Assembly: GCF_000176155.1 (NCBI RefSeq)
Contig: NZ_ACZO01000007.1
Coordinates: 186,001-250,000 of the forward strand
Origin: Vibrio metschnikovii CIP 69.14
GTDB lineage: Bacteria; Pseudomonadota; Gammaproteobacteria; Enterobacterales; Vibrionaceae
Direction: 5' to 3'
DNA: 64,000 nucleotides
In this document: in pieces, positions 55,397 to 63,275 of the stretch
Position numbering within the stretch: position 1 is the first letter of the stretch
How the letters are laid out: each line of letters begins with the position of its first letter
The notes under the pieces: model-generated
Databases searched by the model: none
What the model was told of the DNA's origin: nothing
The model's input: only the letters and a program-made list of their open reading frames with translations
Translations under genes and position numbers: made by a program

Positions 55397-56023
55397 ATGA
55401 AAAAAAATCTTATTCGCTTTTGTGGACTGATCATTAGCGTAGTGTTGATTCTTGGTTGTAGCGAGTCAACAGGCCCGAAGCAAGGTGTTCATTACCAGAA
55501 ATTATCTAAACCTCTGAGCTCTCCTTCTCTTGCGCCGATCACAGAAGTATTCGCACTCACTTGTACTCACTGCCGAACCATGGAAACCTTTATACCTGAG
55601 CTTGAGCAACTCACTGGACAACGTTTCGGCAAACTGCATGTTACTTTTAATCAAGGTGCTCAATTAGGTGCGATGATTTATTACAGTGCAATGATGCAGT
55701 TGGATGGCATCCCTGATCACGATATGATGGATGACCTATTTGCTGCCGTACAAATGCCTGAAGGCACTACGCCAGCAGAGCGTAAAGCCGCCATTGATCA
55801 TGCCTTTCATAGCCGACATATTATTAGCCCTTATGATTTTAATGAAATGCAGCAACAACAGCTAATGACAATGCTCGCTTCTGTAGAACAGATGTCAGCA
55901 CAGGCGCAAATCAATGCGGTCCCAACTTTCATCGTCAACGGTAAATACCTGCTACTGACTAGTGGTCATAGTGACCTAGCCAATATGGCAGAAACGCTGA
56001 CTTATTTACTTAAACAACCTTAA
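55397..56023 (+). CDS. DsbA-like thiol-disulfide lipoprotein
   Basis: The 208-residue protein starts at 55397 with a signal peptide ending in LILGC (Cys21), so it should be lipid-anchored. A thioredoxin fold with DsbA-type insertion follows: active site LTCTHCRTME with Cys56/Cys59 (CTHC instead of the CPHC of E. coli DsbA) and the cis-Pro loop NAVPTFIVNGKYL near residue 175. It probably oxidises or isomerises disulfides in the envelope. A seven-codon longer frame from 55376 would bury the signal peptide. The FKBP gene follows after 15 bp, an operon of two envelope folding factors. Confidence 0.88.
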   Translation: MKKNLIRFCGLIISVVLILGCSESTGPKQGVHYQKLSKPLSSPSLAPITEVFALTCTHCRTMETFIPELEQLTGQRFGKLHVTFNQGAQLGAMIYYSAMMQLDGIPDHDMMDDLFAAVQMPEGTTPAERKAAIDHAFHSRHIISPYDFNEMQQQQLMTMLASVEQMSAQAQINAVPTFIVNGKYLLLTSGHSDLANMAETLTYLLKQP

Positions 56024-56038
56024 TAAAGTATCTGTATC

Positions 56039-56509
56039 ATGAATAAAATATTGATTGTTCTCGTTATATTATTAGCCGTATTTTTTATCTATCGAAGTTG
56101 GAATAACAGTAAGATAGCTGAACAAAATCATGCGGTAGGAGAACGCTTTCTACAAGAAAACCGCCAACAACACGACGTCATTGAAACTGAAAGTGGCCTA
56201 CAGTACCAACTCTTACATGCGGGTACTGGTGAAACTCATCCTAGCCCAACGAGTCGAGTAAAAGTGCATTATGAGGGCCGTTTTCTTGATGGCAGCGTCT
56301 TTGATAGCTCCATACAACGTAATGAGCCAATTGTGTTTGGCTTAAATCAAGTCATCAAAGGTTGGCAAGAAGGTGTGCAATTGATGGTGGAAGGACAAAA
56401 AATGCGCTTTTTTATTCCTAGTCATTTGGCTTACGGCAAAAATGGGGCGGGTCCAATTCCTCCTGCAGCAACGTTGATTTTTGATGTTGAACTGATTGAA
56501 ATCCAATAA
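56039..56509 (+). CDS. Membrane-anchored FKBP-type peptidyl-prolyl isomerase
   Basis: The 156-residue protein has a membrane anchor at residues 4-22 (ILIVLVILLAVFFIYRSW) and an FKBP domain from about residue 50: SGLQYQLLHAG, VKVHYEGRFLDGSVFDSS, GLNQVIKGWQEGVQLM and a final PPAATLIFDVELIEI. The active-site Tyr, Phe and Trp are present. It speeds prolyl isomerisation, most likely in the periplasm given the anchor and the upstream DsbA-like neighbour. The ribosome-binding site is weak, and coupling to the upstream gene is likely. Confidence 0.93.
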   Translation: MNKILIVLVILLAVFFIYRSWNNSKIAEQNHAVGERFLQENRQQHDVIETESGLQYQLLHAGTGETHPSPTSRVKVHYEGRFLDGSVFDSSIQRNEPIVFGLNQVIKGWQEGVQLMVEGQKMRFFIPSHLAYGKNGAGPIPPAATLIFDVELIEIQ

Positions 56510-56537
56510 TACGGCTTAGTCAGGCATCACCGATAAC

Positions 56538-56575
56538 AAGAGTCATTGTGAATAAAACTCATCATAATGACTCTT
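56538..56575. terminator. Terminator between the FKBP gene and yqaB-like gene
   Basis: AAGAGTCATT and AATGACTCTT form a 10-bp perfect stem with an 18-nt loop between convergent genes, suitable for both. Confidence 0.65.
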
Positions 56576-56615
56576 ATCTAGCCGTATCTAACAGACTGAT
56601 TACCCCTTTCCCATC

Positions 56616-57236
56616 TTAAGCGGTTACCGTTAATACTCGATTAACTGGATGGAAAACTAATCCCGCAGCGGTCACTAATACACAATCCATCCCGCCTGCA
56701 TGCGCCGCTTGCATACCAAGTTCAGTATCTTCAAATACCACGCACTGTTTAGGTGTTAACTCAAGCAGTTGGCAAGCACGTAAAAATGTTTCAGGATGAG
56801 GTTTATGATGCTCCACATCCGTTGCCGTGACTAAAGCATCAAGTTTATCGAGCACCTTAACCTGAGCTAATAAGTTTTCCGCTGATCCTCTCTGACTGCC
56901 TGTGCCTATCGCGATTTTCTTTTTACCTAGCTGAGCACAAAAAATGTCATAGGTCGCAGAAATCAAACCTCCCTTATCGGCCAATTGTGCAAAGGTATGC
57001 ATTTTATGGTCAGCGACCTGCTGAGCATTCAGATCTAAGTCGAACCGTCGATTGATCTCACTGACAATCTTAAAACTCGGCATACCTCCCATACTGTGAA
57101 GCCACTGGCCATCAAACGGAAAATTAAAGTGGTCTGCGGTCGCTTGCCAAGCTTGAAGATGCGCTGGCATCGTATCGATCAAAGTACCATCCATATCAAA
57201 AATCAGCCCATCATATTGGCTTAAGTTGAGTGTCAT
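56616..57236 (-). CDS. HAD phosphatase of the beta-phosphoglucomutase group, YqaB-like
   Basis: The 206-residue protein has motif I LIFDMDGTLIDTMPAH (intact DxD), the cap with HSMGGMPSFKIVSEINRRF, motif II AIGTGSQRGSAENLL, the Lys in HHKPHPETFLRA and motif IV VVFEDTELGMQAAHAGGM. The pattern fits E. coli YqaB, a fructose-1-phosphatase, better than beta-phosphoglucomutase. Substrates of the subgroup overlap, so the function is probable rather than certain. GGAGG precedes the ATG. It is divergent from the desaturase gene. Confidence 0.85.
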   Translation of the reverse strand: MTLNLSQYDGLIFDMDGTLIDTMPAHLQAWQATADHFNFPFDGQWLHSMGGMPSFKIVSEINRRFDLDLNAQQVADHKMHTFAQLADKGGLISATYDIFCAQLGKKKIAIGTGSQRGSAENLLAQVKVLDKLDALVTATDVEHHKPHPETFLRACQLLELTPKQCVVFEDTELGMQAAHAGGMDCVLVTAAGLVFHPVNRVLTVTA

Positions 57237-57424
57237 TTATTCCTCCAAGAGATCAGCAATGGTCATTTACGCTACTTGAAATACGGTAAGACAGCAAGTG
57301 AATGGTTAATCAGCGATTGAGTCCGTCGGTGATGTTCGGATCACACTTTGTAGCAAAACCTTTTTGACTTACAAGTGTACGCTGATATTCTGGTGCACAG
57401 TTGTAAGCTAAAGGGCGCTTTTAT

Positions 57425-58549
57425 ATGGTTAATAAACCACCATTGATCTGGCTTAATGTCATGATTTTTTCACTCAGCTTTGGTCTGGCGACATTCGTTG
57501 CCCCTTGGTATGGCTGGCAGTTTGGCTATAGCTGGGAACATCTTTTCTGGCTAGTGGTGTGCTTTTCATTTTGTAATTTATCCATTACCGTAGGCTACCA
57601 TCGTCTATGGTCACATAAAGCTTTCGAAGCCCATTGGTTAGTGCGCTTACTGTGTGCGTTAGGTGGTGCATTTGCCTTACAAAATAGTGCTCTACACTGG
57701 GCATCGGATCACCGAGTGCACCACAAGTTTGTCGATCAAAATGATAAAGATCCCTATTCCGCCAAGCGTGGATTTTGGTATTCACACATCGGCTGGATGC
57801 TGCGCCACTATAATCAGGCTACGTATGCTGACTACACCAATTGTCGCGATCTCCAGAAAGATAAAATCGTTATGTGGCAACACAAATACTACCTACCACT
57901 GGCAGTCACGATGAATATAGGTGTACCGTTACTGCTTGGTTGGTGGTATCAAGATATTATCGGTATGTTACTGGTTATCGGCGCGGTCAGATTAGTGCTC
58001 AATCATCACACCACTTTTTTTATCAATTCACTGGCCCACATTTGGGGTAAGCAGCCTTATACCGATAAAAATACCGCACGTGATAACGGAATTTTGGCTT
58101 TCTTTACCTTTGGTGAGGGCTACCATAATTATCACCATATTTTTGAAAACGATTACCGTAATGGAATTCAGTGGTGGCACTATGACCCAACCAAATGGGT
58201 AATCAAAGTATGTTCATGGTTAGGATTAGCGAAAAAATTACGCGTCGCGCCTGCCCTAAAAATTGAAACTGCACGGGCAGAAATGCGTTTAAAGTATGCG
58301 AAAAAAATCCTCAGTCAACAGTTGCAACATCAGCGGATCTTTACTCATATTCAACAAGAATTTGATGGTTTTGTTGAAACACTTCACGATTATTACGATC
58401 TGAAAAAACAGTTGTTAGAAAGCAAAGCCAATTCAGCGATACAGAGTTATGAACGCTCGATCCTCACCATACGCTATCGACAAGTAAAAATGCGTCTACA
58501 AGAGAAAAAGCAACGTTGGCAGCTATTAACCAAGCCGTATGCTTATTAA
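57425..58549 (+). CDS. Membrane fatty acid (acyl-CoA) desaturase
   Basis: The 374-residue membrane protein has the three His boxes of a di-iron desaturase: HRLWSH near residue 60, HRVHHKF near 98, and HNYHH near 238. About four hydrophobic helices surround them. It inserts a double bond (probably delta-9) into acyl-CoA or lipid acyl chains using oxygen, a way to fluidise membranes in the cold that adds to the anaerobic FabA route. The last 70 residues are a charged helical extension not found in minimal relatives. It stands alone; a strong hairpin follows. Confidence 0.93.
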   Translation: MVNKPPLIWLNVMIFSLSFGLATFVAPWYGWQFGYSWEHLFWLVVCFSFCNLSITVGYHRLWSHKAFEAHWLVRLLCALGGAFALQNSALHWASDHRVHHKFVDQNDKDPYSAKRGFWYSHIGWMLRHYNQATYADYTNCRDLQKDKIVMWQHKYYLPLAVTMNIGVPLLLGWWYQDIIGMLLVIGAVRLVLNHHTTFFINSLAHIWGKQPYTDKNTARDNGILAFFTFGEGYHNYHHIFENDYRNGIQWWHYDPTKWVIKVCSWLGLAKKLRVAPALKIETARAEMRLKYAKKILSQQLQHQRIFTHIQQEFDGFVETLHDYYDLKKQLLESKANSAIQSYERSILTIRYRQVKMRLQEKKQRWQLLTKPYAY

Positions 58550-58585
58550 GCTATTCATTACCTCTTCAAACGGGTGATACAAACT

Positions 58586-58620
58586 GCCGTATGAACATGA
58601 TGATTGAATGTTCATACGGC
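58586..58620 (+). terminator. Hairpin after the desaturase gene
   Basis: GCCGTATGAACAT and ATGTTCATACGGC form a 13-bp perfect stem with a 9-nt loop, 36 bp after the stop. No T run follows, but stem strength supports termination. The rest of the gap to dcuC (58621-58888) is AT-rich with no gene seen. Confidence 0.7.
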
Positions 58621-58888
58621 GAAAATTCTCCGTATTGCCATATCACTTACCACCAAAATACGCATTAGAACAATCAGCAATAATTATCGATTTAACACAC
58701 CAATAACCAATAAAAATCAACACAGTAACGTGCTTATACGGATTTTTATTCTGCCAATATTTTCATTTGTTTTAGATCATACTAGTAGCAAGTTAAGCTC
58801 GTGCTATTGCCAAGTTTTCAGTAAATTCTCCAGTTACAAAAAGCCATAATTTGTTACATGGGTGAAGCCCATTTTACTGGAGAAGACT

Positions 58889-60256
58889 ATGCTTGAGCTG
58901 CTTATTGGCGCAATTGTCACCATTGCGGTCGGTTATTTTATTGTTAAGGGTTATAAACCAGCGGGGGTATTGCTAACCGCCGGAATAGCCTTGTTATTAA
59001 TGACTGGGATATTAGGCTACGCGATTTTACCCGCTTCAATCACACCAACCGGTAACTTGATTACCGATTCAATGGAATATGTGAAGTTTACCCTGCAAAA
59101 CCGTGGTGGCGGTTTAGGTATGCAAATCATGTTATTGTGCGGTTTTGCCGCTTATATGACCCATATCGGGGCAAATAACGTGGTGGTTAAACAGTTTTCT
59201 AAGCCACTTTCGATTATCCGCTCACCTTATGTCTTACTGGTTGCGGCTTACATTGTCGCTTGCTTAATGTCCCTTGCGGTAAGCTCTGCAACAGGGCTGG
59301 GTGTGCTACTGATGGCAACCCTCTTCCCCATGATGACGGCGATGGGTATTTCTCGTCCTGCAGCAGTGGCAGTGTGCGCCTCGCCAGCCGCCATTATTTT
59401 ATCGCCGACTTCTGGTGATGTGGTGATCGCGGCAGAAAAGTCTGGGCTAGCTTTGCATGTCTTTGCCGTGGAAACCGTTCTTCCTGTTTCTATCAGCGCG
59501 ATCATCGTGATGGCAATCGCTACCTTCTTCTGGAATAAATACCTTGATAAGCGAGACAATACTCCAATGGAGCGCGTAGACGTTTCTGCCATTGAAGTGA
59601 AAGCGCCAGCCTATTACGCGATTCTGCCTTTCTTACCGATTATTGGCGTTTTCCTATTTAATGGTGAAACTATCCCCGGCTTATCGTTGGACATTTACAC
59701 CATTGTTGTCGTATCGATTTTTGCTGGTGCGGTGATTGATTTCATCACCAAACGCTTTGATGGTAAGAAAACTCTCGAAGATCTGGAATCTTGCTATGAA
59801 GGTATGGCAGAGGCATTTAAAGGCGTGGTCATGCTATTGGTTGCAGCAGGGGTTTTTGCTCAAGGACTGATGTCGATTGGTGCGATTGACAACCTACTTG
59901 GATTAGCCGAAACCGCGGGCGCTGGTGGTTTAGCACTGATGCTAATTTTAACCATTTTAACCATGGCTGCAGCTATCGCCACAGGCTCGGGTAACGCTCC
60001 GTTTTATGCGTTTGTAGAACTTGCCCCAGCGTTAGCTGCGAAAATGGGCGTTAATCCAGCGTTTTTAATTATTCCGATGTTACAAGCTTCAAATTTAGGC
60101 CGAACCGTTTCTCCGGTATCAGGCGTAGTAGTTGCCACCGCGGGTATGGCGCAAATCAGTCCTTTTGAGGTGGTTAAACGTACTTCTGTTCCGGTGTTGG
60201 CAGGTCTTATTACTGTTATTATCGGCACTATGGTATTGGTACCAATGATGGCTTAG
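58889..60256 (+). CDS. dcuC: DcuC-type anaerobic C4-dicarboxylate transporter
   Basis: From 58889 the product is 455 residues with about twelve membrane segments, and it follows E. coli DcuC closely: LCGFAAYMTHIGANNVVVKQ, CLMSLAVSSATGLGVLLMAT, SPAAIILSPTSGDVVIAAE, MLLVAAGVFAQGLMSIG, TGSGNAPFYAFVE and LQASNLGRTVSPVSGVVVA. DcuC exports succinate during fermentation in exchange with other C4-dicarboxylates. GGAG lies eight bases before this ATG, which rules out the upstream in-frame codon at 58862. No clear FNR box was found upstream. A terminator follows. Confidence 0.95.
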   Translation: MLELLIGAIVTIAVGYFIVKGYKPAGVLLTAGIALLLMTGILGYAILPASITPTGNLITDSMEYVKFTLQNRGGGLGMQIMLLCGFAAYMTHIGANNVVVKQFSKPLSIIRSPYVLLVAAYIVACLMSLAVSSATGLGVLLMATLFPMMTAMGISRPAAVAVCASPAAIILSPTSGDVVIAAEKSGLALHVFAVETVLPVSISAIIVMAIATFFWNKYLDKRDNTPMERVDVSAIEVKAPAYYAILPFLPIIGVFLFNGETIPGLSLDIYTIVVVSIFAGAVIDFITKRFDGKKTLEDLESCYEGMAEAFKGVVMLLVAAGVFAQGLMSIGAIDNLLGLAETAGAGGLALMLILTILTMAAAIATGSGNAPFYAFVELAPALAAKMGVNPAFLIIPMLQASNLGRTVSPVSGVVVATAGMAQISPFEVVKRTSVPVLAGLITVIIGTMVLVPMMA

Positions 60257-60285
60257 TGTCACTGCTGCATTTCATTGATAGATTT

Positions 60286-60319
60286 AAAAAATAAGGCGCA
60301 TTACTGCGCCTTATTTTTT
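60286..60319. terminator. Bidirectional terminator between dcuC and the zinc permease gene
   Basis: AATAAGGCGCA and TGCGCCTTATT form the core of a stem of about 13 bp with A and T runs on either side and a 4-nt loop, between convergent genes. Confidence 0.9.
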
Positions 60320-60335
60320 AATTATGGTTTTTGAG

Positions 60336-61118
60336 TTATGGGTTAAAAGCTGAATCTTGTTGACGCAAGGCTCTTACTTGAGCGCCAAACACCATCACTA
60401 CCGCGCACCACATCATCGCAAATACCACCGCAGGACCAATCGGCCAATCCCAATAAAGAGAAGCCGCAAAGCCAGCTATCATCGCTATATAGCCTATCGC
60501 TAAACCGACAGCGGTTTTACGTTGCCAAGTTACATAGCATACCGCTAAAGCAGGTATGATAAGTGACGCAAACTCTAAATATACGCCTAAGTTAATCACG
60601 AGCGGCGGGATGGCAAAAGCGAATAGAAAATAAAACGCTTTACCTTGTAGCCAAGCAGAACGATAACGCACAACAATTAACATCGCGAGAGCAATAACCA
60701 ATACGGGAATAATGTCTTGCCATTGAGCCCACAATAAGCGACCGTTTAGTAGACTCTCTATGCTTTCTTTACCATGCGGCTGCTGAGCAACCAATAACAT
60801 TGCTGCACAAGCGGCTAACACATAAAACAGGCCAATGAAGGCTTCCAAGTGAGTTTTGATTCGCCCCTCAAAAAAGCACAACAACCCCGCCATACTAAAA
60901 GTAACGACACTCGCTGCTAGCATTTTCCACCATAAGGAGCTACTGTATTGTGGCCACCATAACTCCATCGCTAACATACCGACCGCCGCCATTTGCGCCA
61001 TCGCTAGGTCAATAAATATCACCCCTCGCTCTAGCACCTGCCTACCCAGAATCCAGTTGATCCATAAAGAAATAAAGCCAATCAACAATGGGGCTAACAT
61101 CCATCCGTAAGCACTCAT
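60336..61118 (-). CDS. Metal ABC transporter permease, ZnuB/AztB-like
   Basis: The 260-residue protein is an ABC-3 family permease with about eight membrane helices. It shows RGVIFIDLAMAQMAAVGMLA near residues 32-51, the region that in ZnuB contacts the ATPase, and FLFAFAIPPLVINLGVYLEF plus LIIPALAVCYV near 165-195. Zinc is the likely substrate given the neighbouring binding protein and the Zur-type site. AAGGAGC precedes the ATG, which overlaps the stop of the binding-protein gene as TAATG. The C-terminus is only 12 residues past the last helix. No ATPase follows; the gene is last in its operon. Confidence 0.9.
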   Translation of the reverse strand: MSAYGWMLAPLLIGFISLWINWILGRQVLERGVIFIDLAMAQMAAVGMLAMELWWPQYSSSLWWKMLAASVVTFSMAGLLCFFEGRIKTHLEAFIGLFYVLAACAAMLLVAQQPHGKESIESLLNGRLLWAQWQDIIPVLVIALAMLIVVRYRSAWLQGKAFYFLFAFAIPPLVINLGVYLEFASLIIPALAVCYVTWQRKTAVGLAIGYIAMIAGFAASLYWDWPIGPAVVFAMMWCAVVMVFGAQVRALRQQDSAFNP

Positions 61119-62017
61119 TATTGCTCCTTAACTAGTCTCAATAAGCGCTCAATAGAATCATCAACCAGCGCGATCAATGAGGCAGTATTCGGCTGTCCAC
61201 CAACACTTTGCGCCAGTTCCACTACCGGCACATTGGTACGCGATGCTAACCAATAAGCCGCATCTTTGGGCTGGTGAGAGGCATAGACAATACCGGATAA
61301 ACTCGACCAATCTTGCTGTGCCAAGCGATTTAAATGACCAGCCGTTGGTGGGATACCGGGTTTAGGTTCTAAATCCGCGACTTGCTCCATACCTAACCAA
61401 TCAAATAAGTAGGCAAAGGTAGTGTGATAGCCTGCCACTTCTCGCCCATTGAGTGGAGCTGCTCGCTCTTGCCACTCTTGCATTTTTTTATGCCATTGCC
61501 AGCGAAAGCGCGCGCCATTAGCTTTAAACTTCGGAGCATCATCGGGGGCTAGCAATGCCAGACGATCACTCAATGCTCGTGACACAGCAATCATATCACC
61601 AATCGCAAACTGAACGTGGGGATTACCATGTGCATGAACATCGCCCATGGAGCGATCAACGTGATCATGTTCATCCAGTAAACGCACATAATCACTGACC
61701 CAAAACAAACCAGGCTGACCATTTTGTACTTGACGATTACGGCTCTGCCTCTGCAGCTCAGGCAGCCAACCAATTTCCAGTTCAGCTCCCGAGCAAACCA
61801 CCAAATCGGCATTGCGCATGCGCGCAATGAGCGAAGGGCGAGCTTGTACATAATGAGGATCTTGCAATGCCGTGGTTGCTGAAAAAACTTGTGCCTGCGG
61901 CGCATGGGCATAGACTAAGTCAGCCCAATCGGGCTGACAAACAAACACATTTAAGCTCGCCATCGCTGGCATACTGACACAAGCTAATAGACTCAATAAT
62001 TTAAAACGCATGAGCAT
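61118..62017 (-). CDS. Zinc ABC transporter substrate-binding protein, ZnuA/AztC-like
   Basis: The 299-residue protein has a signal peptide (MLMRFKLLSLLACVSMPAMA) and a TroA-type fold: NVFVCQPDWADLVY at the mature start, DPHYVQARPSLIARMRNADL (first His ligand) near residue 60, GAELEIGWL, an insert with several His (HAHGNPHVQF) near residue 130, and VAGYHTTFAYLFDWLGM near 205. The short His-rich loop is typical of zinc-specific members. The start at 62017 has GGAG six bases upstream and overlaps the barrel gene by 17 bp. The permease follows with a 1-bp overlap. In the Azt systems the binding protein receives zinc from AztD. Confidence 0.88.
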   Translation of the reverse strand: MLMRFKLLSLLACVSMPAMASLNVFVCQPDWADLVYAHAPQAQVFSATTALQDPHYVQARPSLIARMRNADLVVCSGAELEIGWLPELQRQSRNRQVQNGQPGLFWVSDYVRLLDEHDHVDRSMGDVHAHGNPHVQFAIGDMIAVSRALSDRLALLAPDDAPKFKANGARFRWQWHKKMQEWQERAAPLNGREVAGYHTTFAYLFDWLGMEQVADLEPKPGIPPTAGHLNRLAQQDWSSLSGIVYASHQPKDAAYWLASRTNVPVVELAQSVGGQPNTASLIALVDDSIERLLRLVKEQ

Positions 62018-63161
62018 GGTGCGCTCCAAAAGACATGACATATTGTAAGCTAAAGAGGGTTTGATCGCCCTGAGTGTGATTTTCACGGGTAATTTGTCCA
62101 CGTACCCGACCAAAATGAGAAGCGTGCCAATCTAATGCTAGATCCCACTCTTTCAAATCATCACGACTGAATTCACCATGGAAATGATCATCATGAGCAT
62201 GGACATCTCCACTCACGGTGCGCATTTCTCCATAACGTGTACTTACTGTCCAAGTCGGATTAAATTGATAAGCCACTTCTGCGTACCAACCATTAGCACT
62301 TTGTTTCGCGCCTGGAGCTGTCGCCATTTGTGTATCAAAGCGATTGTCCAAATACCAAAACTCGGTTGTCGCTCTCACATTACGTTGACGATAATTACCT
62401 TCCGGTGCCCATTTCCACGTGAAATCCGTACCGTATAAATTACGACCCGTTAATGAGGGGCCATGAGAATGACCGGCATGATCGTGATCATGGTCATGAT
62501 CATGGCTGTGATCGTGTGCGCCTGAAAACTGACGGCCATTACCGTTATACAGTGAACTGATTCCCCAACGCCAGCTGTGTTCAAGTCCAATATCAGCCCC
62601 CACTTGGAGATTAGCCGTGTAGACACCCACCGTCGCGGGCTTATCATAACCAGCATCTAATGGCTTACCACCTAACGCTTCGACGCTGGCTTGCAGATAA
62701 AAATCGGTTGGTAATAACCAAGTCATTTGCACACCATCATCAAAATAATGGCCGCCAAGTAAGGCGCGATACACTGCCGGACGCTCAACAAAGGCGTCTT
62801 CATGCATGTGCTTACTGTTTAAGTAGCCGACATTGGATAACAGACGTCCTGCTTTAAGCTTTAAGCCAAACGGTAAACTCATGGTTTCTATCCAGGCCTC
62901 TTCCAGCTCTAACTCGGTTTTAGAACCATGGCTATCTAATACCGCCACCAACTGACCTTTAAAGTTATGATCGATGTTACTGCTTAACATCAGCTCAGAA
63001 TGACCAAGGCCAAATCCCTTGTCACGACTTCCCCAATGGCGATTTTCGCTCTGATAAGCACCATCCAAAACAACACCAATATCAACCTGTGGGGATGCTA
63101 AGCTGTGTCCGCTCAAGCCCATTACACCAAACCCAAGCATCGCTATGACTGATTTATTCAC
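62001..63161 (-). CDS. His-rich outer-membrane barrel protein, probable zinc porin
   Basis: The 386-residue protein starts at a GTG (63161) with GGAG seven bases before it. It has a signal peptide to about residue 22 and then alternating polar/aromatic strands typical of a beta-barrel, ending in YVMSFGAHHAHAF with a terminal Phe as barrel proteins have. There is no TonB box or plug, so it resembles porins. An extended loop at about residues 216-233 is almost only His and Asp, and a second His/Asp stretch (DVHAHDDHFHGEF) occurs near 320. These probably collect zinc at the surface. Family similarity is not recognised beyond OprP/O-like or DUF3187-like barrels. It is the first gene of the zinc operon. 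Confidence 0.75.
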   Translation of the reverse strand: MNKSVIAMLGFGVMGLSGHSLASPQVDIGVVLDGAYQSENRHWGSRDKGFGLGHSELMLSSNIDHNFKGQLVAVLDSHGSKTELELEEAWIETMSLPFGLKLKAGRLLSNVGYLNSKHMHEDAFVERPAVYRALLGGHYFDDGVQMTWLLPTDFYLQASVEALGGKPLDAGYDKPATVGVYTANLQVGADIGLEHSWRWGISSLYNGNGRQFSGAHDHSHDHDHDHDHAGHSHGPSLTGRNLYGTDFTWKWAPEGNYRQRNVRATTEFWYLDNRFDTQMATAPGAKQSANGWYAEVAYQFNPTWTVSTRYGEMRTVSGDVHAHDDHFHGEFSRDDLKEWDLALDWHASHFGRVRGQITRENHTQGDQTLFSLQYVMSFGAHHAHAF

Positions 63162-63217
63162 CGAGTTTCTCCTATAAATATACACAATGATTATTGATTA
63201 CCTATTGATGGCAACGA

Positions 63218-63235
63218 ATGTTATGTTATAACATA
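63218..63235. promoter_or_regulatory. Zur-type box between the zinc operon and the AztD-like gene
   Basis: The centre GTTATGTTATAAC (63220-63232) is close to the gammaproteobacterial Zur consensus (GTTATATTATAAC core) and extends to ATGTTATGTTATAACATA. It lies 41 bp upstream of the AztD-like gene and about 60 bp upstream of the barrel gene, so one site could control both directions. Fur boxes (GATAATGATAATCATTATC) fit less well. Confidence 0.7.
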
Positions 63236-63275
63236 TCAACAATCAACTACTACTATGGTACTTAAGGAAAAATCC

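Noticed and set aside
58604..58849. 81-codon frame upstream of dcuC
   Set aside because: It begins inside the desaturase terminator, and its Ile/Thr/Asn-rich product reflects AT-rich DNA.
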